Notes under the pieces: generated by a model
Databases searched by the model: none
What the model saw: the letters and a program-made list of their open reading frames with translations, nothing else
Told to the model about the DNA's origin: nothing
Position numbers and translations under genes: made by a program
From: Norana najaformis
Taxonomy: Eukaryota > Annelida > Clitellata > Crassiclitellata > Hormogastridae
Direction of reading: 5' to 3'
DNA length: 64,000 nucleotides
Assembly: GCA_964023275.1 (NCBI GenBank)
Contig: OZ029919.1
Span: 34,325,865 to 34,389,864, forward strand
In this document: one piece after another, positions 43,656 through 56,900 of the stretch
Layout: each line of letters starts with the position of its first letter
Position numbering within the stretch: position 1 is the stretch's first letter

Positions 43656-44226
43656 CCAGTGGACCTATAGTGAAATCGTTTCTTGTCGAAAACTGTATTG
43701 TTTCGTAACAACAATATATCTTCAACCTTGATCGTTCAGCCTTCGGTGGTCATTTAATCCCGTTTTGCCAAAGCAAGACTGTTGCCGTGTGCTCTTATAT
43801 CATTTCAGAATTTGACATGAGCTCATTCGAAATTTTTCGCTTGTTTAAAATGCTTGTCTTCAATACAAACTTTCCACCTTAGCTGAATCCTTATTTCTTT
43901 TGTTTGCTGGATTTCATTTTTTGATTTTATTGAACCTGATTGATTATGAATAATGATTAAGAAACCTGAGTCAACGTTATACCAATCTTGCTTGTTGAAT
44001 GACAGACTGGCCATCACAATGAAGTGCCATCTGGCGAATATTTGGGTTATTTAAACCTAGGCAGATGCTGCCATCTAGCGAATGTACCAGTAGCGTACAT
44101 TGCAGCACTTCAGCGCCATCTTCTGAGTGACGAAATATTCGAATACACTGGGATCACAATCTTGTGAAACAAACGAAACCAAATCGTGGCCTCATGTGTA
44201 CACAATATTGAAACTTAGTCTCAACC

Positions 44227-44275
<49 letters not shown>

Positions 44276-44527
44276 CATCATCATCGTCGTCATTATTTAA
44301 TTTTCATCATTATCATTATTAATAATAGTAATAGTATTGTTAGTATTGTTACACGCATAAGTATCAGCATATAGACACCGATTCATCTAAACCTGATGGT
44401 TAGTACTAATTCCTAAACTGTTGGTTGTCAATAAAGTGAATGCAATTCAGTTCAATCTGAATTCAAATCAGTTCAATCTGTTTGTGGGAACAACAGAGAG
44501 GGAAGAAGAGATAAAGGAACTTCACGA
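43656..44527. other. Unassigned, with (ATT)n microsatellite
   Basis: (ATT)n at 44229-44275 followed by CATCATC. The phrase TGCCATCT(G/A)GCGAAT occurs twice (44026, 44070), a short tandem pair. No exon seen. Confidence 0.5.
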
Positions 44528-44662
44528 TGTATGTATGCATGTATGGATGCCTGTATGTATGTGTGTATGTATGCATGTATGTACCCATTTGTATGTACGG
44601 GTAACCATAGGTGCATCCACGAATGTATGTATGTATGTATGTATATCTGTATGTATTTAAGT
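44528..44662. repeat. (TGTA)n microsatellite
   Basis: TGTATGTATGCATG-type tetranucleotides, about 210 bp upstream of the first exon of the WW-protein gene. Confidence 0.9.
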
Positions 44663-44874
44663 ATGCAAAACTTTATACAGTGCACCTTTTCAGAACCTCA
44701 CAGACGCCCAGTGGGTTGTATGTAGGTTGAAAGAAACTGGAAGATGGTTGATTGGATGTTGATGTGGTAAATGATCGTTGAGCGTATACCTTCTTTAATG
44801 GTCAGAGACTTAGATGCTTTGGTGGTTTGTTCCAGGATCGGAAATCTTGACTTGAAGTTGCTGCTGCATCGGCC

Positions 44875-44977
44875 ATGGCTTCGGAACTTGGTTCGCCATC
44901 GTCGCCTCGAGTCTCAGACTTGAATCTTTCCGACTACTACACGATCGCCGCTGTACTCGACCAGTCCCCAGATGATG
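44875..44977 (+). CDS. WW-protein gene, exon 1 (start codon)
   Basis: CGGCCATGG gives a good start context, and an in-frame TGA lies 27 bases upstream. Encodes MASELGSPSSPRVSDLNLSD then YYTIAAVLDQSPDD and one base of the next codon. Donor G|GTAAGC. A 32-bp minisatellite begins about 30 bp into the intron. Confidence 0.65.
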
Positions 44978-47900
44978 GTAAGCACTTCTCACTTCTGTTC
45001 ACTGCGTGTTGGCACGTTCATTCATTGATTCATTCATTCATTCACTCGTTCATTCAATAATTCATTCATTCATTCACTCGTTCATTCAATAATTCATTCA
45101 TTCATTCACTCGTTCATTCAATAATTCATTCATTCATTCACTCGTTCATTCAATAATTCATTCATTCATTCACTCGTTCATTCAATAATTCATTCATTCA
45201 TTCACTCGTTCATTCAATAATTCATTCATTCATTCACTCATTCATTCATTCATTCAAAGTTTGGTTGCGTTGCGGATGAGAAATGACATCAGCCGACGAA
45301 GTCCGCGGAACACGGTTACCTCACTCTCCGGCACTCCTTCGGAGATGGTAGAAGGCGCAGCGTCGGGAAATCCCTCACGCCTCTGTTCTGTACAGGGCAA
45401 ACATTCTTGAGGAGCGCTCGTTTTGCAATAGGGAGGGTGCACGTCCCATTAGTAGCCAGTATGTATTCGAAGTTTGCAACAATCTCTGAGTTTCAGATCA
45501 GCAGCTCACTCACGTATTTTGTGTGTTTAAGAAAAGAAAGCGAAACTATTGATTTTTGCATAACACCCAGAAGAAATTGAGTTTATGCAGCCTAAAAAAC
45601 TCCAAGGTCTGTTCCTCTGGCTTCGAGCGTCGATTCGCAGGATACAGACTGATGGCTTTGAATAAATCTTTCCCAGTGATCAAATGAGAGTTTGTGCCAT
45701 AATCCAGACGTCGTGAAGAGCTGGTACCAGCCTTGACATGGACTGGAAGGCGGAGGCCAGTCTAGACGGGCAGGTAAACAGATGACAGAATGAAATCGCT
45801 TCCTGCTATATTTGCTGGTGCTGGTGATGTTCCCATGCACAAGCCCTTTCGTGGTTGTTTACCGTGTGGTTGGAAGATACAGCGATGGGGTAGGTACACT
45901 CCTGAATGATATGGGTGGCACTTGGTAGAGGAGTGGCTTGGAAGTATCCTTTCGCAACTGGGTCTGTGCTGTGAAGCCTATTGCGTCAGCTGAACGCTTG
46001 ATCAGGAAACTTATATAGCGCCGTTTTATCGACACTCAGATGTGCCTATTATACTGTACATCGCGTCAGTCGACAACAAGAGCGCTTGAAAAACAATCCG
46101 AAAATACCCGACAGTTCTTTGGTACGTGTTACGTGGTCCAACAACAAAGAGACACGTGTTACATTTGGCAAATTTCACGGGAATATCAGCCACCGAGGTT
46201 CATAAGTCAGTTATCAACGAAAATGCCATGAAAGATAATAGGAATGATACATGTTTACCATTAGGCTGTCATACCCTAACTTCGTACGTAGGACACATGG
46301 AGCCCATACTGTAGTATTCCCATATGGGCTTTGTATGTCCTACATATGGAATCAACTGGGCCCGTATGTAGGACATATGAAGCCCATATGGAAATATTGT
46401 CATATGGACTTTATAATGTCCGCTGCTTTTGGAGACAGTGTGGTGAGAGAATAATTGATGTGACAAAACGATATTGCGCAGGATTTGCATTATGTTTCGG
46501 TGATCCAAATCGGTTAGGTTGTCCGGACAATCTGCAACGTGGACAGTTGTTTACAACTTGCTGTCCGGCCTGGAATTGACCAAATGAAGATGAATCTGAT
46601 GAAACAGTTGTATGCCCACAAAGAAGCTGATAAACAATGGGAAATGTGACAAACTAAATTGCAAACTTTAACAATATATTTATGCACCTAGACATTTAGC
46701 TGAGCAACTGAGACTTGAAATCGGACTTTACTGCACTGAGAAGCATTTCTGTGGTGACTTTTGAGGAGTTTCATTGCCTTACAAGTTGTCATGTTACAAT
46801 ACTTGGCACTTTTTGGCTTTTTAGAAATGTTTGGGCTCTAACATAACATAACTAGGGTTTAAATTGTTTAGAAGACATGCAACATGTGTTAGAACCGCTG
46901 CATGTTAACCTGGAAAGCTGAATAGCTCATCCTCCATAGCTTCTTAAAAGCTGTGATAGTGTCAGCTGAGACAGTACTATCAGCCAAACTATTGAAAAAG
47001 TTTACAACTCTAGCGCTAAAGAATTTCTGCCCTAATGGTCCTTTCGGTTTCATAAAAATTTATATCTGTGGCCTCAAATCGCCTTGTTTGATGCTAATTG
47101 AAAGAACCTCCGCCACTGCACTGCCTTCTTTCCACTGATGATCTTATAAGCGTCAGCTAGGTCTCCTGTGCTCCTCCTTCTCTTCTCTTCAGCGTTATTA
47201 GTCCACACATTTTCAACCTTTCTTCGTAGCTCAGGTCCTTGTAACTCCAATTACTTAAGTGGCTCTCATCTGTGATTGTTCCAGTTGTTCTATGTCATGT
47301 TTCAGGTATATGGGCCTAATGAACATTTGCTGTCTGGGTTTTGAGAGTGTACAAGTTATCACCTTACCATAGGAATCTGAAAAAGTGACTTTTTGTTATA
47401 TTTGTACAGGATTGATTTCATAATCACATTCGATTTACATTTTTGACTGTTAAGTCAAATTACTACTGATTATTAATGACCATTCTACTAGTGACAGTTA
47501 CAAAGAAGCTGTATATGGGATTCAAAAGTAATCCCATTTAAGAAAACCTTCAAGCACCTATTATTTATTATCAGCGGTTTTACTTTTTCTTTGGCTGCGT
47601 TGACTGGCCTGCTCTGCTGCAAGATTAGCTTTGCTGATTTTTCATCCTGGCTTTCAGAAACCAGCTGCTCAACACAGCAATACATAAGGCAAATCCTTAT
47701 CACCCTACAGCTTAAACGGGCCCGTGGCAACGTGTAAAATTTCATTTCCTCGGTAACAGATCCTATGCATTATCCTTCCGGATATTTGCGCGGGCGAGAA
47801 ACAGTTCTTGCTGTCTGGTCTTTCTCAGAGATGTGGCGGTAAAGCTTTGTTAGCGACGATCGGAGGCAACACTCAAGTAATTTCAGAATAATGAAGACGG

Positions 47901-50900
47901 AAGTTTCTGGAAGATGTTTTACTTAAAAGCTTCGCTCGTGATTAGTTGCTGGCTTCGCGAGAGAAGGAGGCTGACAGAACGGCGACTTTTTTGTGATGAG
48001 TCTTCTGGTGATTGTAAACTGATGCTGGAGGCTGATGTTACATCTTGTCTGATACCAATTTTTTTTTAAATTTCAAAACACTTGCTAATGACTTAGTAGA
48101 ATAGCTTTCTTCTCATATTTTTAAACATGTTTGTATTTTTTAAAATCCACTCTTTCATAACTTAAACATATTTAACATTGAATTCTACAGAAAATTATAA
48201 GTTGCACGTCATATGCTGAAGATATGGTGAGAATATGATAAAATTCTACCTATGGGCTCCATATATGATGCATATCGGCGCTTATATGGAATATCTTCAT
48301 CACATAACGTTGCAGTTGGGGTTTCGTCATTTCTCGGTACTGCTTTACTGTCAACTTCGAAGCTTGCTTTGACTCCAGATCTGAGGTTACTTAACTTCAG
48401 ATCTAAGCATTATTTAAACACAGACCTGAGCCGCTTTTAGCCCCGATTCTGAGCCATCTGTGGTTCAAAATCCAGAATTTTTCAGTCTCATTTAATACAA
48501 AATCTGAGATTGCTTAAAGTCTAGATGAATAGTGAAAAAAAATATCGTATTTGAAGTTTTTACATGCACTTCCACAGTCGTTTCTGTATGGTCCAAGTCT
48601 TCTGGCATCTTTGCTAACACGAGCAAGTGATCGATTCATTTGCAGACAGTGTTATGGTTTCTGGTTTATAGTTGTTAGGAACTACAATTGTTTTGGACCA
48701 GTCTGCTTTTGACCATCTAGTGGCACCAGATTGGTAGCACCTCAGTCTTTCACTTCTGTGTTCAGGGTTTGAATCGTAGTGAATCATGCTAAGTTGACAA
48801 CTCATTTCCTCAAGTGCTATACACCATAAGGATCAGTGTTCTTATTGGTCTGGTCTTGTTGTTTGAGCACTTCAGCCAAAAATCTTAACTAACCAAGGGT
48901 TCAAGCCTCTAAGGGCCGTTGTTAAGCGCAATATGTAACAAATGAGTACCTTACCTTACAATGGCATAAAATTGAATAAACAGACTCAATTTAAACAGAA
49001 ACATGTTTAACACATCTTTGATTCTCACTGCACCATCAAAGGTATTGATAAAATAGTCAACAATACGGAGTTTTTGCTATAAATTTTTTTATCTGTCTAA
49101 TATTCCAAATGAATTTCGTGCTTATTGTACTAAATAACAAAAAGCCTTTCATAATTCACAACAAAGCATTTTCTCCTCAGTTCCTGTGCAGCTTTAGTCG
49201 CAACCATCGGCTTCTAGCCGCGGTTTTATATACTGTGTAGCCACCCGCTTGCTATTCTTCTTGCCTTTCGCAGACACTATTCATCATTCACACGGTATTG
49301 AATAGTTTTGTGCAAAGCCGGTATGCTGTGACGCCATACAAGAAATTGATGAACGCCCGTCGTTGTATGGTGGGTTCCCATGTTGGGGGAAATTAAGCGT
49401 GTTAGTTACCCTGTAACGGGCTGAGTTATCTTGCGAAGCAGGGTGCCATGAGACGGGTCGAATATGTTAATGGAAGCTCGAGGCGCCAAGGATGTCGGAT
49501 GCCTGAATAATATCGTAGGTCAGTTAACATCGGCGCAACTTCAAAAGACCTTGTCGGCAAGAGATTGTATGTGAATTTCTGTTTAATATTTGATTGAGTG
49601 CTGGAGAAAAAAGTAGCTGACCAAGCTTTTGTTGGGTGGCAAAGAAGTAGTGATGAGGTGGGGTACTGCTATCGTCTTTGGGAATTTATGATGTTCTGGT
49701 TGGTTGGATTATTTTAGGTAGGATGAGATAGAGTAATCATTTGATTATCACCACATTTATGCCATTTTCCTCTTGCTGACACCCCAGACTTTGACCAGAA
49801 AATTTAATTTATGCAGACGAAGTGTATGAATGAGATGCATACGGCTAGAATAGTATCGAATGTCTTTAATAGATTCCCATTTATTTCAGAAACAGGTTCT
49901 GATGTTAAATATTTTTCTGTACACATGTCTGTCTGTAGGACACAGTGACTGTGTTTCACTGATGTCCTTAAGTGAATTGAATTGCAATAGCCGTTTATTT
50001 ACTTGTCAGCATCAGCAGCAAAGCAAAACAGTTTTACAACAATAATATGCACTAGGATTGCAAACATAAACTGTCTAGTGTCAGGTAAATATTCAGGTTC
50101 AGTTAGTGTTTGCTGAACCCAGACACTGCGTCTGAGAGTTAAATACATTCAATACTATTCTGAGTATGATTATTCTGTGTTAACCAAGCTGAGACTGCTG
50201 AGCACAAGGCAGCTCTTGGCAGCTTTGCACTTTCTGTAGCTGTCCCTAGACTCTGGAACTGTGTTGTGAAACATGTTCGGTCTGCAGAGTCAGTCTTGGC
50301 CCTTGGGTCTTGTCTTAAGACTTAGCTTCTCCAAGTCACGCTTCCCCGTAGGCTGAGTTTCTATAGGACTCAACCAGGATTTCAGCATGCACGTCAATAT
50401 AACGTAGGATACAATCCATTTGATGCCTTGGGCATTATTCTGTTTTACAGCTGTTAGACGTTGTAACGACTATTACAGTTATTCAACAGATGGCAGTAAC
50501 GGTAAAGAACCTTTTGGTCTGTTCGCTAGAGGGCGCAAATGAACACTTAATTATATGTTTAGTCTCTCTGTAGATAGAAGATGACAAGGTCGAACCAGGG
50601 AGAACTTTATTTTTAGTTATTAATAGGAAAGAATTAAACTTTACTTATATGATTAAAGATTAAATTTACCAACAAGATTTCTCAAGATTTCTGTGGCTAC
50701 GGCTTCTTTTGGGACGCTGGGATTTAAATGCTGAAGATCGCGCAGTGAAGATGAAACAAAATCTAAAAAATTCGAAATCACTGCACGGAATTTAAGAGTC
50801 TTGCACATTCGACTGTGAAGGTGCTGTGTGCAGTCCGACCAGATTCTGTGTGCAGGACATGTTTGGAAACAATGGACAGAATCAGATTAGACTAGCTGGC

Positions 50901-53900
50901 CGTTGTCGAGTGTCTAATGAAGACGAAGATGATAGAGGCATGCCTGGAAATAGAATCACACGACTAGACATTTGTAGCAATCTTTAATGTTGTTCAATTC
51001 CTTTTCGGAACCTACCGAATTATCTCTGATGAGGATCCTTAATCAGATGCGCTGAAGGAATTTCAAATAGCAGCGGCTCAAGCACGGAGTTAGGACCATC
51101 AGTTGAGTTGAACTAAATTTGGCTGCTCGGTTATATGACCTCTGAAATGGTTCCGCATATGGCGCCTGATTTACAAAAGGTCAGACGACTTTCTTAAAGG
51201 TGACTGACTTTTATAAATTCCTGCGAGTTTTTTTAAGTCTTGGCAAATTATAATGCTATAATGTTTTGTGTAGATGGGTTGAGAATGACGCTGAGGAGTG
51301 TCGTTATAGTAGCTCTGTGTAAGTGTCTGATTAAATCGCGTTGTATTGTACTAAAGTGACTAAATTACTGCCATAAAATCAGCTCAAGTTTTCAAGGCCA
51401 ACATGTAGACCAGTTGCGTTGCGCTTTTAGCAGTTTCTGCTTCCGTCTAGTATTCTTGAATTCAGTTTAAACTTATGCATGACACTTGAATTACCACTTT
51501 TAAGTATTCAGAGTGAGAGTATGTGCTTACCAAATATGAGCACACTTACTTTGTGGCATTGACAAGTACAACTTAATATAACTTAAGCATATCCCGATTC
51601 TTTTCTCAGGAACAACTGCTATTTAGAATAATTTCTTTACATGGAAATTTATATTCGTAGTTGTGCCTGATTATTTGTATAGGGCCATTTCAATAAAATT
51701 ATGAAGTTCTTAGGATTCTGGTCACTGGTCCAAAGAAAACAAAAAATACATTACTATTAAAACTACCTACAGTACAGTTCTTTTTTATTATGCAAATAAG
51801 CGCTTGCAAGTACAAATACTTGAAAGTTTACTTGCATACTACCTGAGTACAATTTCCAAGTACAATTGAAGTACTCCATCCGTGCTGGTAAGCGATGGAG
51901 CATGGTTTAAGAATTCATTAACGGGAGGAACTGTGATTTACAGCTAGAGAATACAACTGCCATGTTCACATTCTCAGTTGAGCACAAAATAATATCATGT
52001 CATTTCTTGGCTGCCTCAATCAAGCCTGAGGTGATTTATTTGTGGGCAATGCTTTGAACTCCGGCCGGGGTATTTCCGGCCAGAAACACGAAACGCTGAG
52101 AAACTTTGAAGGGGAGGAACTGTGGCTTGCAGCTAGAGTAGCATCGGTAATGCTCATTAAATTTTAAAACAAAATAAAAAGATTCATATCAAGCCATTTT
52201 CATTGCGCCTCTATTGATAGGTAATTAATTTGCGGGCACGACTTTGCACTGCGATCTGCGCGGCGCCAGTAGAAATTTTAATCAGCCGTGGAGGACGGGC
52301 GCATCAGAAACTTTGCAACTCTGTGTATCATTGGCGTTTGCGAAGAGCGCCGTTCAGTGTCAAAGGCTTGATCGATGTCGCAGTCTTCCTATACGTCGGC
52401 GCGCTCCGTGTTTATGCGCTCGGCTCAGCGGCTGCCGGTGCCGTCCGTCCGTCCTGCCGGCCATTAGGAGCAAGTTTACGACACGAATTTTGCGATTGCA
52501 GCGCGGTTCTGATATGCTGCGCCTCCGTGATTTCCTAGTCCCTTGCGATGTGGCATCGGTGAGGGTTAAGTGAAACTTTGCGACGAACTGTATCAACGGC
52601 AAGATACTAATATGCTGGATTCAGCTATCGTGACCGACCGCGCATTACGCTGGTTGCCGCGACTTAACTTTCGTTGGGCGCTGTAGAAATCTCGAGTTTA
52701 CGGTTACGATTACACGGTTGGGAAAAGCCAATACACACGCAGCCGAATGGCATCAGTGGGATGATGATGCAACTACTCTTGTGCTGCTTTCGCGCTCTGT
52801 GACCGACAGTGCATTGCGCGGTCAGTCGGGTGAAGCCGAATGAGAAACGACCCTTGAAGCAGCGGCGTTCGTGGAGAAGGTCTCGTTCGGCTGGCGAGAA
52901 TGTCGTGCTCGCAGCTGTCGCGGCGACATCGTCACGGTCTGCTGATGAAGCTGTTCAACCGGAACATGCTCTGGAACGGAACGATTTATCGTCAGGCGAA
53001 TCGGTGGGAGAATAGTTGGATGCTGTCTGCGAATCCGGCTCACACGGATGACTGCTGTTCTGGTTATTACGACATCGTGTTTGGTAAGCAGTTCTGTCTA
53101 CCGATGGCAGTTGTTTAGGGATGAGTCAGCGCAGTTGCAATATTGGGAGGGATAATATGCAATGTGTGTGTGTATGTATGTGTGTGTATGTATGTGTGTA
53201 TGTATGTATGTATGTATGTATGTATGTGTATTTATGTATGCATATGTATGTATGTATGAATTTGTATGTATGTATGTATATGTATGTATGTAATGTATGT
53301 ATGTATGAATATGTATGTATGTATGTGTGTATATGTATGTAATTGTATAATGAGTATGTGTGTATGTATGGATCTATATATGTATATGTATGTATGTATA
53401 TGTATGTAATGCATGTATGTGTGTATGTGTTTGCATGTATGTATGTATGGATATGTTTGTATGTATATGTTTGTATGTATATGTATGTATATGTATGTAT
53501 ATGTATGTATGTATGTTTGTATGTATGTGTGTATGTGTGTATGTATGTATGTTTGTATGTATGTGTGTAAAACACGAAAGCTAATTCTCGGGAACCAGCT
53601 TATGTGGGAACCAGCTTATGACACACGTGCATACATACGTTGTATGTATGCATGTATGTATGGATGGATTTAATGAATTTTCATGTATGCACTTATGTAC
53701 TTGTATGTATGTAGGTGTGTATGAACCGCAAAACCTTTAAACTTATGTACCGCAAAACTTATAAACGTCCCCGGCGTTTATTTGTACAGATCGTTTTAAC
53801 CCTCTGGTGAACCGCCGTCTTAGTGTTTTTAATTGCGAACTAATGGGAAACGCTGTAAAACGTCAGCTGCTGGTGAAGCTTCGTAGATCTGCCCGACGAT

Positions 53901-56900
53901 GTGCGTGGTCTGTTCCGGATTTAATTGGAACCGCATCTTTTGAGTGGATGGCCACGTGAAACACCAACCCAGACTCTGTCTGTCGTTACATCCAGAGTGG
54001 TTTTTTGCGAGCTGATTGCGCATGCGTAGATTAATTGCTGTTGTAATTAGTCCAAGTACAGCGCAAAGGTTTTCTGCTGTCTGCTCTCCTAACCCTATCT
54101 TTATGGCGCTGGTCCAGTCCCCCGTGTTATGACCAGTGAGGGAACTTCTGGGCAAACAAACTGTATTATTTTACTGCGTGTTGGTTGTACTGACGGTCAT
54201 CATTCACTGCTTGTTAATTTATTTGCTCGGCCTAAGAGGGACGGCAGCTGTTGGAAGGCTACAGTGGTCGAGAAGGGTTGTAAAAGCTTAGAATTGCTTT
54301 TTACTACTTGTGGTTTGTGCTGTAGAATCTTTCCCGAACGTCAGGAACGATTTGAATGAATTCTGTATCTGCTAACGTTAAATACATTTGCAACTGGGGT
54401 TGCTCTTGTTTCCTCGACTGGGTTGTAGGCATTGACTGATGATTCTGTATTATTTGAGGGGTTCTTAAGAAGAGCTGTATACTTGTTTTAATATCCAGTT
54501 GTGGTAAAAACATTCGAGAAACTCCTCAGAGGTATGCAAAACTGGTGCTTGCTTGTTGAACCCTAAACCAGAAGTTGTGTTTACATTACTTTATGATGCA
54601 TCTATAAATAGTGTTGTTAGTAACTAAGTGTGGTCATTCGTGATTCTTGACAGAAACGCGTTGCTGTGAACTTGAAGCTATTGTCTGGATATTGACCTGA
54701 TAGCAGCTTGGTTTTGGTGCGCCATCGGTTGATGGCGTGTTCGTTAGACACCGGCGCGATAGGAATGATTAATTAGTTAATTATTTAATTATTTTATCAA
54801 GCTTCCAGAGAGTTTGTTACAAGGTATTGTGCAAATTCTCTGGTGCAGTTTGAAAGCTTTTCTAGGGTCTTGCAATGCTATAAAGTTTTTGTGAGGTGAG
54901 GTTAGCTGCTCTCACTTCGTTGCAACACAGTTGGGGTTCGTTTTCAATCATTTATTCGGATATGTTGTCTGTTTTGTTGTGCATTGCATTGTTAAATTTA
55001 TATGGGGGTCAAACTCTTGAAATTGACTGTTACTGTGATATCTTTTCTGCTATGTGTTGTATGTAGATGTGGATAAAAGATGCTAGAGTTTTATTTTCTT
55101 GTAACGTATTCTAGTGGTAGAAGTTACAATGTGTAACGACATCAAAGGCCGTTGACGTCGCCCTCCTCCTTTATCCAGGCTTGGGACTGGCACTACCCCT
55201 AAACAAGGCAGTGGCGGAGTTCGTAAGGTATTCTGCTTTGCATTGCTAATTTAAATGGCATCAAAACAGAGCTTCATTTTCTGTTACTGGTCAAGATATC
55301 TCTGGGCTGTAGGCTTACTTGCGGCATATTGCAGGTTCAGTTTATTAGATGCCTGGAATTTGTACGATACTCAGGAGAAGTTCAACAGATGGTGTTTGCT
55401 GGTATTCTAGCCAAACTGCAATTTTTGAACAATCGAATAAAGTTGCACCACAACCTCAATTGAAACTTCGATGCTAGGCCGACGCTGGCGAACCTTTTTC
55501 CTAAGTGTGATTGGTTCTTTCATTGGCAAAAATCTAATCCGGGCTGACTGATCGAAATTCTCGGTCAGTTGCTCGGATTAGACGCGCGGCCAAGGGGGTA
55601 ATTTGTAACACTTTTTCGTCTCGGTTCTATGTCGCCTCCGTTCGACTTTGTGCCGCAGTAAACGTTGGGCTTGCATAATTGTGCGGAATTTAGATGACGT
55701 TCTTGAAACGCGTGCACTGTTCTCCATCTGTTCTAAAATCGGCTTATTTCTGCCTGCACGAAGCTTTTTCGGCTGGTTTGTTTGATAGATGACGACTTTG
55801 CTAGATTCTCGTTGATATTATTGATTCTTATCCGCAAAATAGGGAACGCGGGATTGTGGCGACTGTTTATCGGTAGCGGTATTGCACAGCGTGTGTCCGT
55901 CGGTTTTGCGACGGTGAACGGGAACTGGGTGGATAGTAGGAGTCCCTGATTTGTATTCTGTTGTGCTTCGAGAGGCGTTTTATGATCGTCATTAGCAAAG
56001 TTTAGATTATAAAAGATGGTGGTACGCAAGGCAGTTGCCGCCTCTGCTTGTGTAGCATCCAAGGCTCGGAGCGTGTTGTGGCGCCAGTCCCAAGCCTGAG
56101 TAAAGGAGGAGGGCGACGCTAATCATCTTCGTTGTGACACAGCGTCGTTAAACAGCAACTGCGGAGCTTGTTGTGTCGTATATGGGAGTTATGTATAAAG
56201 CCGTTTAGCTATGAGGGTTACGGATTATCTAGGCTTGTTTGGGCCGTTTAGCGTTTGGACTGCACTGTTGAGTATTGAGTTATGCAGTATTGAGTATTGA
56301 GTATATGAAACTCACCACCACTTCATCCCTTGCAATCTCTGCCCGGGTCTTCCACTCAAAACTGAAAACAATTCCACTCAAAACTGAAAACAATTATATT
56401 ATTATTATTGCGAAAATTTTTAACGCGCGCAGTCACAGAAATGCTAATCGGAGGCGCGGATAGTCAGTCGCGAGGTGAAAAGAGTTAGATATCCGGATGT
56501 TTGAAAGCCAGTGAGAAATAATGAGTTTTCAGGCGTTTCTTGATGGAAGAAAGAGAGTTTGAGCTTTGAAGAAGCATTGGTAGTCGGTTCCATTCCTTCG
56601 GGGCAGCGGTGTGGAATGCACGAGAGCCCAGGACAGTTCTGCATCGTAGCTCAGCCAAGAGTCCCGTATCCGAAGATCGTAGGCTGCGTGGAAGGATGTA
56701 AGGAGAGACTAGTGATCGAAGGTAGGTAGGAGCATCGATCGAATTTGCATTCATTGCGTTCTGTAGGAGCAGACCAGGTCATCCGCTGAATTGTTTTGGC
56801 AGAGAGTGATGGAAGACGGGCATGTTCCTCAGAGACGTTTTAGCGTTTCCAGGTCTATCATTGTCCCGCCTTCCGGAAATGAAATATTAATGATATTGTG

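Noticed and set aside
53126-53575. 149-codon minus frame of Y/T/H/I
   Set aside because: Translation of a (TGTA)n microsatellite.
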